A stretch of 64,000 nt of DNA, taken from assembly GCA_014239855.1 (NCBI GenBank), contig JAAZXY010000001.1, positions 62,001 through 126,000 of the forward strand. The letters are read 5' to 3'. Under the pieces are notes generated by a model. It was not told the origin of the DNA, searched no databases, and saw only the letters and a list, made by a program, of their open reading frames with translations. Positions 48,060-57,515 of this stretch are shown here, piece by piece; positions within the stretch are counted from its first letter, which is position 1; each line of letters begins with the position of its first letter. The translations under genes were made by a program, and so were the position numbers. This DNA comes from Acidimicrobiales bacterium (lineage in GTDB: Bacteria; Actinomycetota; Acidimicrobiia; Acidimicrobiales; MedAcidi-G1).

Positions 48060-48704
48060 TCAGCTGGTGACGCCGATCGGACACGAGACGCCGGTGCCAC
48101 CGAGGCCGCAGTAGCCCATGGGGTTCTTGGCCAGATACTGCTGGTGGTACTCCTCGGCGTAGAAGAACCGGGCCCGATCCACGATGCCGGTGGTGATCGC
48201 ACCGAAACCCGCCTCGGTCAGGCGGGGGGCGAACTCATCACGGGTGGCTTCGGCGACGACCCGCTGGGCGGCATCGGCCACGTGGATCTCCGAGCGGTAC
48301 TGGGTGCCCACGTCGTTGCCCTGACGCATGCCCTGGGTGGGGTCGTGGTTCTCCCAGAAAACCCGGAGCACGTCGGTCAGGCCGATCACCCCGGTGTCCC
48401 ACGCCACCAGCACGACCTCGTTGTGCCCGGTCATGCCCGAGCACACCTCCTCGTAGGAGGGATTGGGGGTGTGCCCGCCGGCGTAGCCCACGGCGGTGGT
48501 CCACACACCGGGCGTCTCCCAGAACTTCCGCTCGGCGCCCCAGAAGCAACCCATGCCGACGACGATCGTGTCGATGCCGTCGGCGAACGGCCCGACGAGG
48601 GGCCGCCCGTTCACGAAGTGGGGCGCTACCACGACCATTGCCTCGGTCCGACCGGGCAGCGCGTCGACGGGATCCGGAATGGTGGGTTGCCTGTGCCCGA
48701 ACAT
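48060..48704 (-). CDS. msrA: Peptide methionine sulfoxide reductase MsrA
   Basis: [54 protein letters not shown]...[21 protein letters not shown]. Confidence 0.97.
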   Translation of the reverse strand: MFGHRQPTIPDPVDALPGRTEAMVVVAPHFVNGRPLVGPFADGIDTIVVGMGCFWGAERKFWETPGVWTTAVGYAGGHTPNPSYEEVCSGMTGHNEVVLVAWDTGVIGLTDVLRVFWENHDPTQGMRQGNDVGTQYRSEIHVADAAQRVVAEATRDEFAPRLTEAGFGAITTGIVDRARFFYAEEYHQQYLAKNPMGYCGLGGTGVSCPIGVTS

Positions 48705-48739
48705 GGGTCTGATGCTACGCCCGGCTGTCGGAGCCGGGG

Positions 48740-49558
48740 TCAGATCGTGAAAGCGAGGCGGGCGGCCATCTGGGAGCCCAGTTCCACGTCGCCACCCACC
48801 GTCACCCGGCCATCGTCCAGCAACGGCTGCGGATCGACCCGGCCACCGGTGAGGGACAGCCAGTCGTGGGACGACATGGTCAGGGTCACCGTCGGTTCGC
48901 CATCCAGCTCGTCGACCACCGCGGCCCGGCCATCGACGGCCACCCGGATGGTGGCCTCCACCGGTCCGGTGAGGGTCACCTCGACCCGGCTGCCGTCGGG
49001 CGCCCCGGCCTTCTTCCCGATGACGAACCCTGCGGCCGTGGTCACCTCGGCCACCGACATCTCGGCCGGACGGCCAGCGGCACCTTCCGGGTGGCCCAAC
49101 GGCGCCCGGCAGTCCTCGAGGTGGAGCCACGAGTCGTAGACCCGGACGTGCATGAACCGCAGGTACGGCACCTCGCCCACCGGCGACCAGCCGACCTTCA
49201 GGATCTCCTCGTCGGGCATGGCGTTCAGTTGGTCGAGCCGTTCGGTCGAGATGGTCCGGAAGGCGTCCAGCACCTCGGCACCCGACATCGATCGCATCGA
49301 CTCCACCCACTGCTCGTTGCCTGCCGCGATGGCGTTCTTCAGGTGGTCCTTGGGATAGTCCACCTCGGGAGCCGTCTCGCCCCGGAGCATCCGTTCGGTA
49401 CCGATGATGTGGGCCAGGTTGTCCTGGACGGTCCAACCCGGGCAGCGGCTGGGCGTGGCCCACTCGTCGGCCGACAGCCCGTCGGCCCAGTCGATCCATT
49501 CGTTCCAGATCTCGGCGAGTCCGCCGAGAATGTGGTCGCGGTCCAGCGTGATGTCCAT
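48740..49558 (-). CDS. Maleylpyruvate isomerase N-terminal (mycothiol-dependent) family protein
   Basis: [61 protein letters not shown]. Confidence 0.85.
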   Translation of the reverse strand: MDITLDRDHILGGLAEIWNEWIDWADGLSADEWATPSRCPGWTVQDNLAHIIGTERMLRGETAPEVDYPKDHLKNAIAAGNEQWVESMRSMSGAEVLDAFRTISTERLDQLNAMPDEEILKVGWSPVGEVPYLRFMHVRVYDSWLHLEDCRAPLGHPEGAAGRPAEMSVAEVTTAAGFVIGKKAGAPDGSRVEVTLTGPVEATIRVAVDGRAAVVDELDGEPTVTLTMSSHDWLSLTGGRVDPQPLLDDGRVTVGGDVELGSQMAARLAFTI

Positions 49559-49619
49559 GAGATCTCCGTTCAGGGGGTCGTTGAGCGAGCGTTCGGGTCT
49601 GGTCAGGAAAGGAGGTGAG

Positions 49620-50327
49620 TCAGGGCGTGGGGTTGGCCATCGACTGCCACTCCCGGGCCTCGAGGTAGGGCTTGAAGACCTCGCCCACCGTGGCCAGGTC
49701 CGCCGGGGTCTTGGGACGCTGGAGTTCGTAGAGGTGAGGGAACTCCAGCCAGCCCAACACGAGGTTCCAGAGTCGTTCAGCGGCCTCGCCGGTCGGCGGC
49801 TCGATCAGGACGGGCCCGAACAGCTTGCGCGAATCGTCGTCGTCGGCGCCCGGGAACACCAGCGTCGGGACGCCCCAGCCACCCATGCCCACCACTCGCT
49901 CGTGATCGGCCCGGACGTCGTCGTGGGTGGTCTCGTCGGCCAGCGCGGCATCCACGAAGCCGGGGTCCAGGTCCATTTCGACCAGCAGCTCACGGGCCAC
50001 GTCGGGACGGTGGGGCTGGCGACCCTCCACGTGCAGAGCGGTCCCCGATCGCAGGTACCAGGCGTCGTTCAACGCCGGGTCCTCACGCTTGAGCAGCGCG
50101 CCGATGCGCATCATCGACCAGCCGTAGGACCACTCGCGTTCCCACGGGTGCTTCTTTCCCTCGACCCGGTTGACCTCCTCGAGGCTGAAGAACCGCCAGT
50201 CCACGTCGAGGTCCAACCGGTCGCGCACCTCACGCATCCACAACGAGGTCTGGTAGGCCCACGGGCACATCACGTCGAAGTGGAAATCCACCCGGGTCGG
50301 TCGTTGGTCAACGGTCGCGTCACTCAT
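49620..50327 (-). CDS. DsbA/thioredoxin-fold oxidoreductase (mycothiol-dependent nitroreductase-like, CPWA motif)
   Basis: VDFHFDVMCPWAYQTSLWMREVRDRLDLDVDWRFFSLEEVNR...WGVPTLVFPG. Confidence 0.8.
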   Translation of the reverse strand: MSDATVDQRPTRVDFHFDVMCPWAYQTSLWMREVRDRLDLDVDWRFFSLEEVNRVEGKKHPWEREWSYGWSMMRIGALLKREDPALNDAWYLRSGTALHVEGRQPHRPDVARELLVEMDLDPGFVDAALADETTHDDVRADHERVVGMGGWGVPTLVFPGADDDDSRKLFGPVLIEPPTGEAAERLWNLVLGWLEFPHLYELQRPKTPADLATVGEVFKPYLEAREWQSMANPTP

Positions 50328-50360
50328 GGCCTGAGCCTCGCGCAGACCCGTGTCGACGGA

Positions 50361-51953
50361 TCAGTCGGGGAGCCGGAGTTCGTGGCGGGTCACCTTGCCC
50401 AGGGCGTTGCGGGGCAGGGCGTCAACGGCCACCACCCGCCGGGGCAGCTTGTAGGACGCCAGGTGTTCCCGGGCGAAGGCCCGAAGTTCGTCGGCTTCGG
50501 GACAGTCGTACCCGTCGGCCACCACGATCCACGCCACCACCTCCTCACCCCATTCGGGCGACGCCACGCCGGCCACGGCCACTTCGGCCACCGCCGGGTG
50601 GAGCCCCAGAGCGTCGTCGACCTCCCGGGGGTACACGTTGAAGCCGCCGCTGATGATGAGCTCCTTGGCCCGCCCCACGATGGACAGGTACCCGTCGTTA
50701 TCGACCGCGCCCAGGTCGCCGGTCCGGAACCACGGAACGCCGCCGTCCGGGTCGTCCACGAACGCCTCGGCAGTGGCGTCGGGTCGGTCCCAGTAGCCGG
50801 CGAACACATTGGGTCCCCGGACGAGGATCTCGCCGACCGGCCCGGCCGGGCCACCTTCGCCCTCCGACCCGTCGGCGAGGCGGACGTCCACGCCGGGCAG
50901 GGGGATGCCGACCGCTCCCGGTCGCCGGTCACCGTCGAACGGGTTGGAGACCAGCATCACCGTCTCGGTCATGCCGTAGCGCTCCAGGACCGAGACGCCG
51001 GCCCGATCGGCCAGACGGCCGTGCAGGTCGGCAGCCAACGGCGCCGAGCCGGCCACGCAGAGGCGAAGGCCTCCGAGCCGATCGACCCGATCGTGCTCAG
51101 CCAGACGGTGATACATGGTCGGCACGCCGAAGAACATCGTGGCGTCGTGCTCATCAAGGGCGTCCAGAACGCCGTCGGGTGCGAACCCCGGCTGCAGAAC
51201 GGCTGAGGCCCCGGCCAACAGGGTGCCGTGCAGGCCCACGCCGAGGCCGTGCATGTGGAACAACGGCAGGCACAGGACGAGCCGGTCAGCCTCGGTCCAA
51301 CGCCAGGCCACCAGGACCGACTGGGCACCGGCCAGCAGGTTGACCTGGGTCAGCACCGCTCCCTTGGGGCGCCCGGTGGTCCCCGACGTGTAGCCGATGA
51401 TCGCCGGATCGTCGGGCCGCGACCCGTCCATCAAGCCGGCCGGAAGCCCGTCCGACAGCCCATCCACAAGCCCGTCCGGGAACGGGTCGATCACCGACGT
51501 GACCAGCAGATCGGGATCCAGTCCGGACAGCAGGTCGGCCCAGCCGTCGTGGTCGACCAGTGCGGCCCGGGGGGCGCAGTCGGAAATCACGTGGGCCAGT
51601 TCGGCGTCGCGATACGAACCGTTGGTCGGCACCACGACCAGGCCCAACCGCAGGCAGGCCACATGGGCCACCGCCAGGTCGACGGTCGACGGTCCCGACA
51701 ACAGCACCCGCTCGCCGGCCATCAGCCCCGCCCCGGCCAGCCGGCCGGCCAGGCGTCCGGTGCGGTCCAGGAACTCGCCCCTCGACACCCACCGGTGCGG
51801 TCCACCATCGACCGGACCCCACAGGAGGTGACGGTCGGATTCGACGCTGAGGGCCGCCGTCCATGCACCGACCAACGTCCCCGGCCGGGGCAGGTCGAAT
51901 CCCCCCGGGGCGCCGTCCGGCAGGTGCGCACTCCAGTGTCGGGGATCGTTCAC
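50361..51953 (-). CDS. Acyl-CoA synthetase (AMP-binding)
   Basis: AIIGYTSGTTGRPKGAVLTQVNLLAGAQ...VLERYGMTETVMLVSNP...WFRTGDLGAVDNDGYLSIVGRAKELIISGGFNVYPREVDDAL...LPRNALGKVTRHEL; GTG start at 51953. Confidence 0.95.
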   Translation of the reverse strand: MNDPRHWSAHLPDGAPGGFDLPRPGTLVGAWTAALSVESDRHLLWGPVDGGPHRWVSRGEFLDRTGRLAGRLAGAGLMAGERVLLSGPSTVDLAVAHVACLRLGLVVVPTNGSYRDAELAHVISDCAPRAALVDHDGWADLLSGLDPDLLVTSVIDPFPDGLVDGLSDGLPAGLMDGSRPDDPAIIGYTSGTTGRPKGAVLTQVNLLAGAQSVLVAWRWTEADRLVLCLPLFHMHGLGVGLHGTLLAGASAVLQPGFAPDGVLDALDEHDATMFFGVPTMYHRLAEHDRVDRLGGLRLCVAGSAPLAADLHGRLADRAGVSVLERYGMTETVMLVSNPFDGDRRPGAVGIPLPGVDVRLADGSEGEGGPAGPVGEILVRGPNVFAGYWDRPDATAEAFVDDPDGGVPWFRTGDLGAVDNDGYLSIVGRAKELIISGGFNVYPREVDDALGLHPAVAEVAVAGVASPEWGEEVVAWIVVADGYDCPEADELRAFAREHLASYKLPRRVVAVDALPRNALGKVTRHELRLPD

Positions 51954-52003
51954 CGCCGGGACCGTACCGTCGACACCGGCCACCGGCCGGATACCGGCCA
52001 GAA

Positions 52004-52020
52004 TCAAGTCGACGACTTGA
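52004..52020. promoter_or_regulatory. Perfect palindromic operator candidate TCAAGTCG-A-CGACTTGA
   Basis: 8 bp perfect arms, 1 nt spacer, in the divergent intergenic. Confidence 0.72.
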
Positions 52021-52042
52021 CCCCCACCGCCGGTTGGTCCAT

Positions 52043-52061
52043 ACTAATGACACTCATTAGT
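52043..52061. promoter_or_regulatory. Perfect palindromic operator candidate ACTAATGA-CAC-TCATTAGT
   Basis: 8 bp perfect arms, 3 nt spacer, 20 bp upstream of the LLM gene start. Confidence 0.8.
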
Positions 52062-52081
52062 TCATCACGGAGGGTCACCCC

Positions 52082-53293
52082 ATGGAATTCGGCATCTTCA
52101 GCAACGGCTACACCCCCGGTCCCGCCGCCCACGATTCGGAGAGCGAGCACACCGAACTGATGCGGGAGGCCGAGTACGCCATCCTCGCCGACAAGCACAA
52201 CTGGAAGTACATCTGGTTCGGCGAGCACCACGGCCTGGTCGAGTACAGCCACATGTCGGCCCCCGCCCCGATGATGGGCTGGGTGGCCGCCCAGACCGAC
52301 TACATCCACATCGGGTCGGCCATCACCAGCCTTCCGACCAAGAAGGAGCACCCGGTTCGCATCGCCGAGCGGGCCGCCATGCTCGACCACGTCACGAACA
52401 ACCGGTTCGAGTTCGGGACCGGTCGGGGCGCCGGTAGCCACGAGCTGCGCACCTTCAACGTCATGGACCCGAGCGAGACCAAGGCCCAGTGGGACGAGGT
52501 CATCCGTGAGATCCCGCGGATGTGGGAACAGAAGGACTACGACTTCGACGGCGAGTTCTTCACCGTGCCCACCCCGCACAACATCCTCCCCAAGCCCTAC
52601 GGCCCGGGCCATCCCCCGCTCTGGGTGGCGTGCGGCAACCCGCCCACGTTCGCCAAGGCGGGCGCCATGGGCATCGGCGCCATCGCCTTCAACTTCGAAC
52701 CCATCCACAACCTCAAGGGTCGGGTGGACGCCTACAAGGAGGCCATCCAGGACCCGGTCGACCAGATCGGCCAGTACAAGAACGACAACATCATGATGAC
52801 CAACGCCTGCATCTGCCTGGAGGACCGGGACGAGGCCCGGGCCGTGGCCATGGCCAAGGGCCGCGGCTACCTGGTGACCATGGTCAACATGTACCACGAC
52901 ACCATGCCCAAGTCGCCCGACGCCATTGTCTGGCCCAACGCCCCCATGGATCCGGGCTGGACCGAGGAGCTCCTCGACATGGCCATCGACGGTGGCTACA
53001 TGCTCTGCGGAAACCCCGAGGAGGTCTGCGAGCAGCTCAACCGCTACAAGGACGTGGGCTGCGACCAGGTGGTGTTCGGCCTGCCCACCGAGGGCCTCAC
53101 CCACGACCAGACCCTCGAGATGATCGAACTGTTCGGCGACCAGGTCATCCCCGAGCACGACGGCGACCGGGTCCACTCCACCGACCGCTACCGGGCCACC
53201 GCTGAGCGTCAGTTCCCGGACTTCCAGTACCCGGTGCCCGACGGCCTCGACGTGTCGATCATCCCGACCACCGCCCTGCTCCCCCTGGACTGA
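52082..53293 (+). CDS. LLM class flavin-dependent oxidoreductase
   Basis: MEFGIFSNGYTPGPAAHDSESEHTELMREAEYAILADKHNWKYIWFGEHHGLVEYSHMSAPAPMMGWVAAQTDYIHIGSAITSLPTKKEHPVRIAERAAMLDHVTNNRFEFGTGRGAGSHE. Confidence 0.95.
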   Translation: MEFGIFSNGYTPGPAAHDSESEHTELMREAEYAILADKHNWKYIWFGEHHGLVEYSHMSAPAPMMGWVAAQTDYIHIGSAITSLPTKKEHPVRIAERAAMLDHVTNNRFEFGTGRGAGSHELRTFNVMDPSETKAQWDEVIREIPRMWEQKDYDFDGEFFTVPTPHNILPKPYGPGHPPLWVACGNPPTFAKAGAMGIGAIAFNFEPIHNLKGRVDAYKEAIQDPVDQIGQYKNDNIMMTNACICLEDRDEARAVAMAKGRGYLVTMVNMYHDTMPKSPDAIVWPNAPMDPGWTEELLDMAIDGGYMLCGNPEEVCEQLNRYKDVGCDQVVFGLPTEGLTHDQTLEMIELFGDQVIPEHDGDRVHSTDRYRATAERQFPDFQYPVPDGLDVSIIPTTALLPLD

Positions 53294-53335
53294 GCCCCGG
53301 AGAGCACCAGTCCCGAACGGGAGACGAGCCTCACC

Positions 53336-53962
53336 GTGGCCCGCGACGGCACCGAGACCCGGGCCCGCCTCCTCGGCGAAGCCGAACGCCTCTTCGCCGA
53401 GGTCGGCGTCTGGGAGGCCGCCACCGGCGACGTCGTCCGGGCGGCCGGCCAACGCAACGCCTCGGCGCTGACCTATCACTTCGGCTCCCGTCAGGGCGTG
53501 CTCGACGCCATCCTGGCCGAGCACGGAAACCCCATCGACCAGCGCCGGGGCGAGTTGCTGGGTGATCTGGAGGACCCACCGCCCGCCGACGCCCCCGGGG
53601 TTCGAGGCCTGGTGTCGGCGCTGGTGCAACCCATGACGGCCGTGCTGGACGACCCCCGTGGCCGGCGCTACGTGCGGATCATCGCCCAACTCTCGGACCG
53701 CTTTCCCGCCTGGCGCGACGTCCCGACCGGGGTCGACCAGACCCACCTGGCCGTGGCTCTGAACCTGTTGGAAGAGGTGGCCGCCGGCGACGGGCCGGCG
53801 GAACGCGAGGCCCGTCTGCTGGCCATGATCCAACTCATGACGGTCTCGCTGGCCGCCCGGGCCGGCGAACTCGAACACGGCTCCCCCCGTCTCGACGCCC
53901 CGGCCTACGAACGACACCTGGTCGACGTCCTGACCGGCGTGCTCACCGCGCCCGGCTCCTGA
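53336..53962 (+). CDS. TetR-family transcriptional regulator
   Basis: MARDGTETRARLLGEAERLFAEVGVWEAATGDVVRAAGQRNASALTYHFGSRQGVLDAILAEH. Confidence 0.93.
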   Translation: MARDGTETRARLLGEAERLFAEVGVWEAATGDVVRAAGQRNASALTYHFGSRQGVLDAILAEHGNPIDQRRGELLGDLEDPPPADAPGVRGLVSALVQPMTAVLDDPRGRRYVRIIAQLSDRFPAWRDVPTGVDQTHLAVALNLLEEVAAGDGPAEREARLLAMIQLMTVSLAARAGELEHGSPRLDAPAYERHLVDVLTGVLTAPGS

Positions 53963-53994
53963 ACCACTCCGGTCTTCCGGTACCGTCGCCCGCC

Positions 53995-54717
53995 GTGCAC
54001 GTCATCCTCGTCCGACACGGACGCCCCCAGATCGTCGTCGACTCCCCCACCGTGGCCGACCCCGGCCTCGACGAGATCGGGCAGTGGCAGGCCGAACGCC
54101 TCACCGCCTGGCTGGCGTGCGAGGAGATCGACGCGGTGGTCACCAGCCCCAAGGCCCGGGCCATCCAGACGGCGGCCGGCACGGTCCGACGACGGGGTCT
54201 GACCCCCCGGGTGGTGGACGGTCTCGACGAGATCGACCGCGGCGCCCACACCTACCTGCCCACCGAGCTGCTGCCCACCGAGGGCGGCGACTACTGGGAG
54301 AAGATCAGCCAACAGCGATATGACGAGATCGGGTGGGACTCCCCCGAGGTGTTCCGCGACCGGGTGGTGGCCACCTGGGACGACCTGTGCCGCAACCCAC
54401 CGGGCGAGCGGGTGCTGGTGGCCTGCCACGGCGGGACGATCCGAACCATCCTCGCCCACGTGGTCGGCAACATCGGAGCCGGCTTTCGCCTCGACTACAC
54501 GTCGATCAGTCGGGTCGAGGTCACGCCACCGGGCGCCGACCCCCACGGCGAGGACGGCCCTGACGACCCGTACTGTTCGGTGGCCAGCGCCAACGAGAGC
54601 GCCCACTTCGACGCCGACAGAAGCGCCGTGGTGGGAGCCTTCCGGGGCGTAGAACGACCGGGAACCACCTTCAACCGTCGACCGGTGACCGCGCCGGTAG
54701 CTCCATCGGCCTCCTGA
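53995..54717 (+). CDS. Histidine phosphatase family protein
   Basis: VHVILVRHGRPQIVVDSPTVADPGLDEIGQWQAERL...VTSPKARAIQTAAGTV...VACHGGTIRTILAHVVG. Confidence 0.93.
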   Translation: MHVILVRHGRPQIVVDSPTVADPGLDEIGQWQAERLTAWLACEEIDAVVTSPKARAIQTAAGTVRRRGLTPRVVDGLDEIDRGAHTYLPTELLPTEGGDYWEKISQQRYDEIGWDSPEVFRDRVVATWDDLCRNPPGERVLVACHGGTIRTILAHVVGNIGAGFRLDYTSISRVEVTPPGADPHGEDGPDDPYCSVASANESAHFDADRSAVVGAFRGVERPGTTFNRRPVTAPVAPSAS

Positions 54718-54754
54718 CCGGCTTCCTGACCGGGCGATCCCCGGCCGGCCAGCC

Positions 54755-56029
54755 TCAGCGGGATTCCAACAGGTCGGAGCCCAGTTCGTCGACCGTGGCG
54801 GCCCCCACGAGGGCCATCGTCCGTTCGGTACCCGAACGGAGCAACTCCAGGACGTGGTCCACACCCCGTTCGCCGGCGGCCGCCAGCGCGTAGAGGAAGA
54901 GGCGGCCACCCATCGTGGCGTCCGCCCCGGCAGCCACCGCCTTGACGATGTCCGATCCCCGCCGGATGCCACCGTCGCAGATCACCTCGATCCGGTCCAC
55001 TCCACCATTGGCCCCTGAGCCGGCCACTGCCTCAGCCACCGCGGGCACCAGGTCGAACGGTGCCGGCGCCGTGTCGAGCTGGCGGCCACCGTGGTTCGAC
55101 AGGATGATCCCCTCCACCCCGTGTTCGACGGCCAGCACGGCGTCGGCCACCGACTGGATGCCCTTGACCAGGATCGGTCCATCCCAGACGGTGCGGAGCC
55201 ACGCCACGTCGTCCCACGACAGACCGTGGTCGAACTGGGCGTTCATGTAGGCGGCCAGGTCCACGGCCCGCTCGCCGGTGCCCGGGGCACCCTCGTCGCC
55301 GTCTGCCGGTCCGGCGGCCTCCCGCTCCACGTTGGCGAACCGGATCGGGTCGGAACGCAGGAACCGCCACGTCCAACCCGGCCGGCGCATCCCGTCGAAG
55401 AAGGTCCCGGGCCCGATCTCCGGCGGCAGGGTCATCCCCCGTCGGACGTCACGCTCCCGTCGACCCAGCATGGCCGTGTCGACGGTCAGGCAGATCGCCT
55501 CGAACCCGGCCGCCGCGGCCCGATCCAGCATCGCCCGGATGAGGTCCCGGTCGCGCCAGGCGTACACCTGGAACCACAGTCGGGCCCCCGGTCCGGCAAC
55601 CGCCGCACACTCGTCGATGGACCGCGTCCCCATGGTCGACAACGTGAACGGGATGCCGGCCCGGCCGGCAGCCCGGACCACGGCCAGTTCGCCGGCCGGA
55701 TCGGCGATCCGGGTGAAGCCGGTGGGCGCCAGGACCAGCGGGAAGGCCAGTGGCCGCCCCAGCAGCGTGGTCGAGGTGTCCAGCTCATCGAGACCCCGGA
55801 GTACCCGCGGCCGAAACGTCGTCTCCCGGAAGGCCCGGACGTTGCGATCCAACGTCAGCTCATCCTCGGCACCGCCGTCGATGTAGTCGAACACGCCGGC
55901 CGGGAGGCGCCTGCGGGCAATGTTCCGCAGGTCATCGACGTTGGCGGCCCCCCGCAGACGACGGGCGGTTCGATCCCCCTCCGGTCGGCGCAGTCGCACC
56001 ACGGCCCGCAGCGTTCGGATCATGCCCAT
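54755..56029 (-). CDS. FMN-dependent alpha-hydroxy-acid oxidizing protein (L-lactate dehydrogenase-like)
   Basis: LPAGVFDYIDGGAEDELTLDRNVRAFRETTFRPRVLRGL...ILVKGIQSVADAVLAVEHGVEGIILSNHGGRQLDTAPAPFDLVPAV...VICDGGIRRGSDIVKAVAAGADATMGGRLFLYALAAAGERGV. Confidence 0.96.
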   Translation of the reverse strand: MGMIRTLRAVVRLRRPEGDRTARRLRGAANVDDLRNIARRRLPAGVFDYIDGGAEDELTLDRNVRAFRETTFRPRVLRGLDELDTSTTLLGRPLAFPLVLAPTGFTRIADPAGELAVVRAAGRAGIPFTLSTMGTRSIDECAAVAGPGARLWFQVYAWRDRDLIRAMLDRAAAAGFEAICLTVDTAMLGRRERDVRRGMTLPPEIGPGTFFDGMRRPGWTWRFLRSDPIRFANVEREAAGPADGDEGAPGTGERAVDLAAYMNAQFDHGLSWDDVAWLRTVWDGPILVKGIQSVADAVLAVEHGVEGIILSNHGGRQLDTAPAPFDLVPAVAEAVAGSGANGGVDRIEVICDGGIRRGSDIVKAVAAGADATMGGRLFLYALAAAGERGVDHVLELLRSGTERTMALVGAATVDELGSDLLESR

Positions 56030-56053
56030 GGGTTGACTCGTCGACGATGGGCG

Positions 56054-56341
56054 TCAGGCGCCCGACTCGTCGGCCTTCTTCTTCTCGTAGATCTCCCGAC
56101 ACGTCGGACAGACCGGGAAGCGATCGGGGTTCCGACCCGGCACCCAGACCTTGCCGCACAGGGCAACCACCGGCTTGCCGGTCACCGCCGACTCCACGAT
56201 GTCGGACTTGCGGGCGTAGTGGGAGAAGCGGTCATGGTCACCGTCGTCGAGGAGCGGGTCGTCCAGGAGCGGATCGACCGGAGTGACCGTCTCGAGGTCC
56301 GACAGCACTGACGGCTCCACGGAGCGCGTCATGACCCTCAT
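56054..56341 (-). CDS. DUF3039-like small zinc-ribbon-type protein
   Basis: DHDRFSHYARKSDIVESAVTGKPVVALCGKVWVPGRNPDRFPVCPTCREIYE. Confidence 0.83.
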   Translation of the reverse strand: MRVMTRSVEPSVLSDLETVTPVDPLLDDPLLDDGDHDRFSHYARKSDIVESAVTGKPVVALCGKVWVPGRNPDRFPVCPTCREIYEKKKADESGA

Positions 56342-56369
56342 CGCCGGACCCTCATCATCAGACCGCCGA

Positions 56370-56834
56370 TCAGTCGGCCGGGGACGGGTCCAGCGACCCG
56401 TCGAGATCGGACAACTTGTCGACCCGCCCGGCGTGACGACCGCCCTCGAACTCGGCATCCAACCAGGCCCGGAGGGCTTCGGACGCCACCTCGGGTCCGA
56501 TCAGGCGTTCACCGAAACAGATCACGTTGGCGTCATTGTGCTGGCGGGTCAACCGTGCCGACGTGGCGTCGTGCACGGTGGCCGCCCGGACCCCCGGAAC
56601 CTTGTTGGCCGCCATGGCGATGCCGATGCCCGATCCACACACGCACACGCCCAGTTCGGCGTCGCCACCGGCCACCGCCCGCCCGACCGCCGCACCGAAG
56701 TCCGGGTAGTCGACCCGGTCGGGCGAGTGGGCACCCAGGTCGAGCACCTGGTGACCGAGGTCGCGCAACTCGCCGGCCAACTGTTCCTTGAGTACGTATC
56801 CGGCGTGGTCGGAACCAACGGCGATGGTGGCCAT
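56370..56834 (-). CDS. rpiB: Ribose-5-phosphate isomerase B
   Basis: [31 protein letters not shown]...[52 protein letters not shown]. Confidence 0.97.
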   Translation of the reverse strand: MATIAVGSDHAGYVLKEQLAGELRDLGHQVLDLGAHSPDRVDYPDFGAAVGRAVAGGDAELGVCVCGSGIGIAMAANKVPGVRAATVHDATSARLTRQHNDANVICFGERLIGPEVASEALRAWLDAEFEGGRHAGRVDKLSDLDGSLDPSPAD

Positions 56835-56843
56835 GGGCCGAGG

Positions 56844-57515
56844 CTAGCGGTCGGCTCCCGGGGCGGCCGATGCCGGTTCGACCCGGATGCCGGCCGCTTC
56901 CAGATCAGCGACGGTGACCGTTCCCTCCCGAAGGATGGTCGCCGGGTCGATGGTCAGGTCGACCACCGTGGAGGGAACGCCGGCGCACGGGCCCCCGTCC
57001 AGCACCAGGAGGTCGCCGCCCAGAGAAGCGGCAGCCGACGCAGCGTCGACCGGGGTCGGGTCGCCCGACCGGTTGGCCGAGGTGGTGGCGATCGGCCCCA
57101 CGACCGAGGCAATGGCCCGCACCAGGGAGTGGTCCGGACACCGCACCCCCATCGTGGGCTCAGAGGAACCCGACGCGGCTTCCAGAATCATGGTCAACGG
57201 CCCCGGCCAACATGCGGCAGCCAGACCTGCGGCCCGGGCATCGACCACGGCCACCGACCGGGCCTGGTCCAGGTCGGCGACCAGCACGGCCACCCGACGA
57301 TCGGCCGGTCGGCCCTTACGTACGAAGAGTTCCTCGACAGCCGACGGGACGGCGGCCAGGGCCGCCACGCCGTACACGGTCTCGGTGGGCAGCACCACGA
57401 CGCCGCCACTCTGCAGGCAGGCCACCGCGGCGTCCACGGCTGCGGCCGGATCGGTCGAGATGTCCATCACCACGGGACCGTCGCTCACGGGCGCGCTCAC
57501 GGGTCCGTCGCTCAC
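56844..57515 (-). CDS. tsaC: L-threonylcarbamoyladenylate synthase (YrdC/Sua5)
   Basis: AVACLQSGGVVVLPTETVYGVAALAAVPSAVEELFVRKGRPADRRVAVLVADL...ATTSANRSGDPTPVDA. Confidence 0.95.
   Translation of the reverse strand: MSDGPVSAPVSDGPVVMDISTDPAAAVDAAVACLQSGGVVVLPTETVYGVAALAAVPSAVEELFVRKGRPADRRVAVLVADLDQARSVAVVDARAAGLAAACWPGPLTMILEAASGSSEPTMGVRCPDHSLVRAIASVVGPIATTSANRSGDPTPVDAASAAASLGGDLLVLDGGPCAGVPSTVVDLTIDPATILREGTVTVADLEAAGIRVEPASAAPGADR

Noticed and set aside
48060-49499. Possible MsrA fusion protein of 479 aa
   Set aside because: N-terminal part is an out-of-frame read through the maleylpyruvate isomerase-like gene; MsrA starts at 48704.
49404-51206. 600 aa plus-strand ORF
   Set aside because: Antisense to the DsbA-like and AMP-ligase genes; no recognisable domains.
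52004-53917. 637 aa minus-strand ORF
   Set aside because: Antisense to the LLM oxidoreductase and TetR genes, both strongly supported by motifs.
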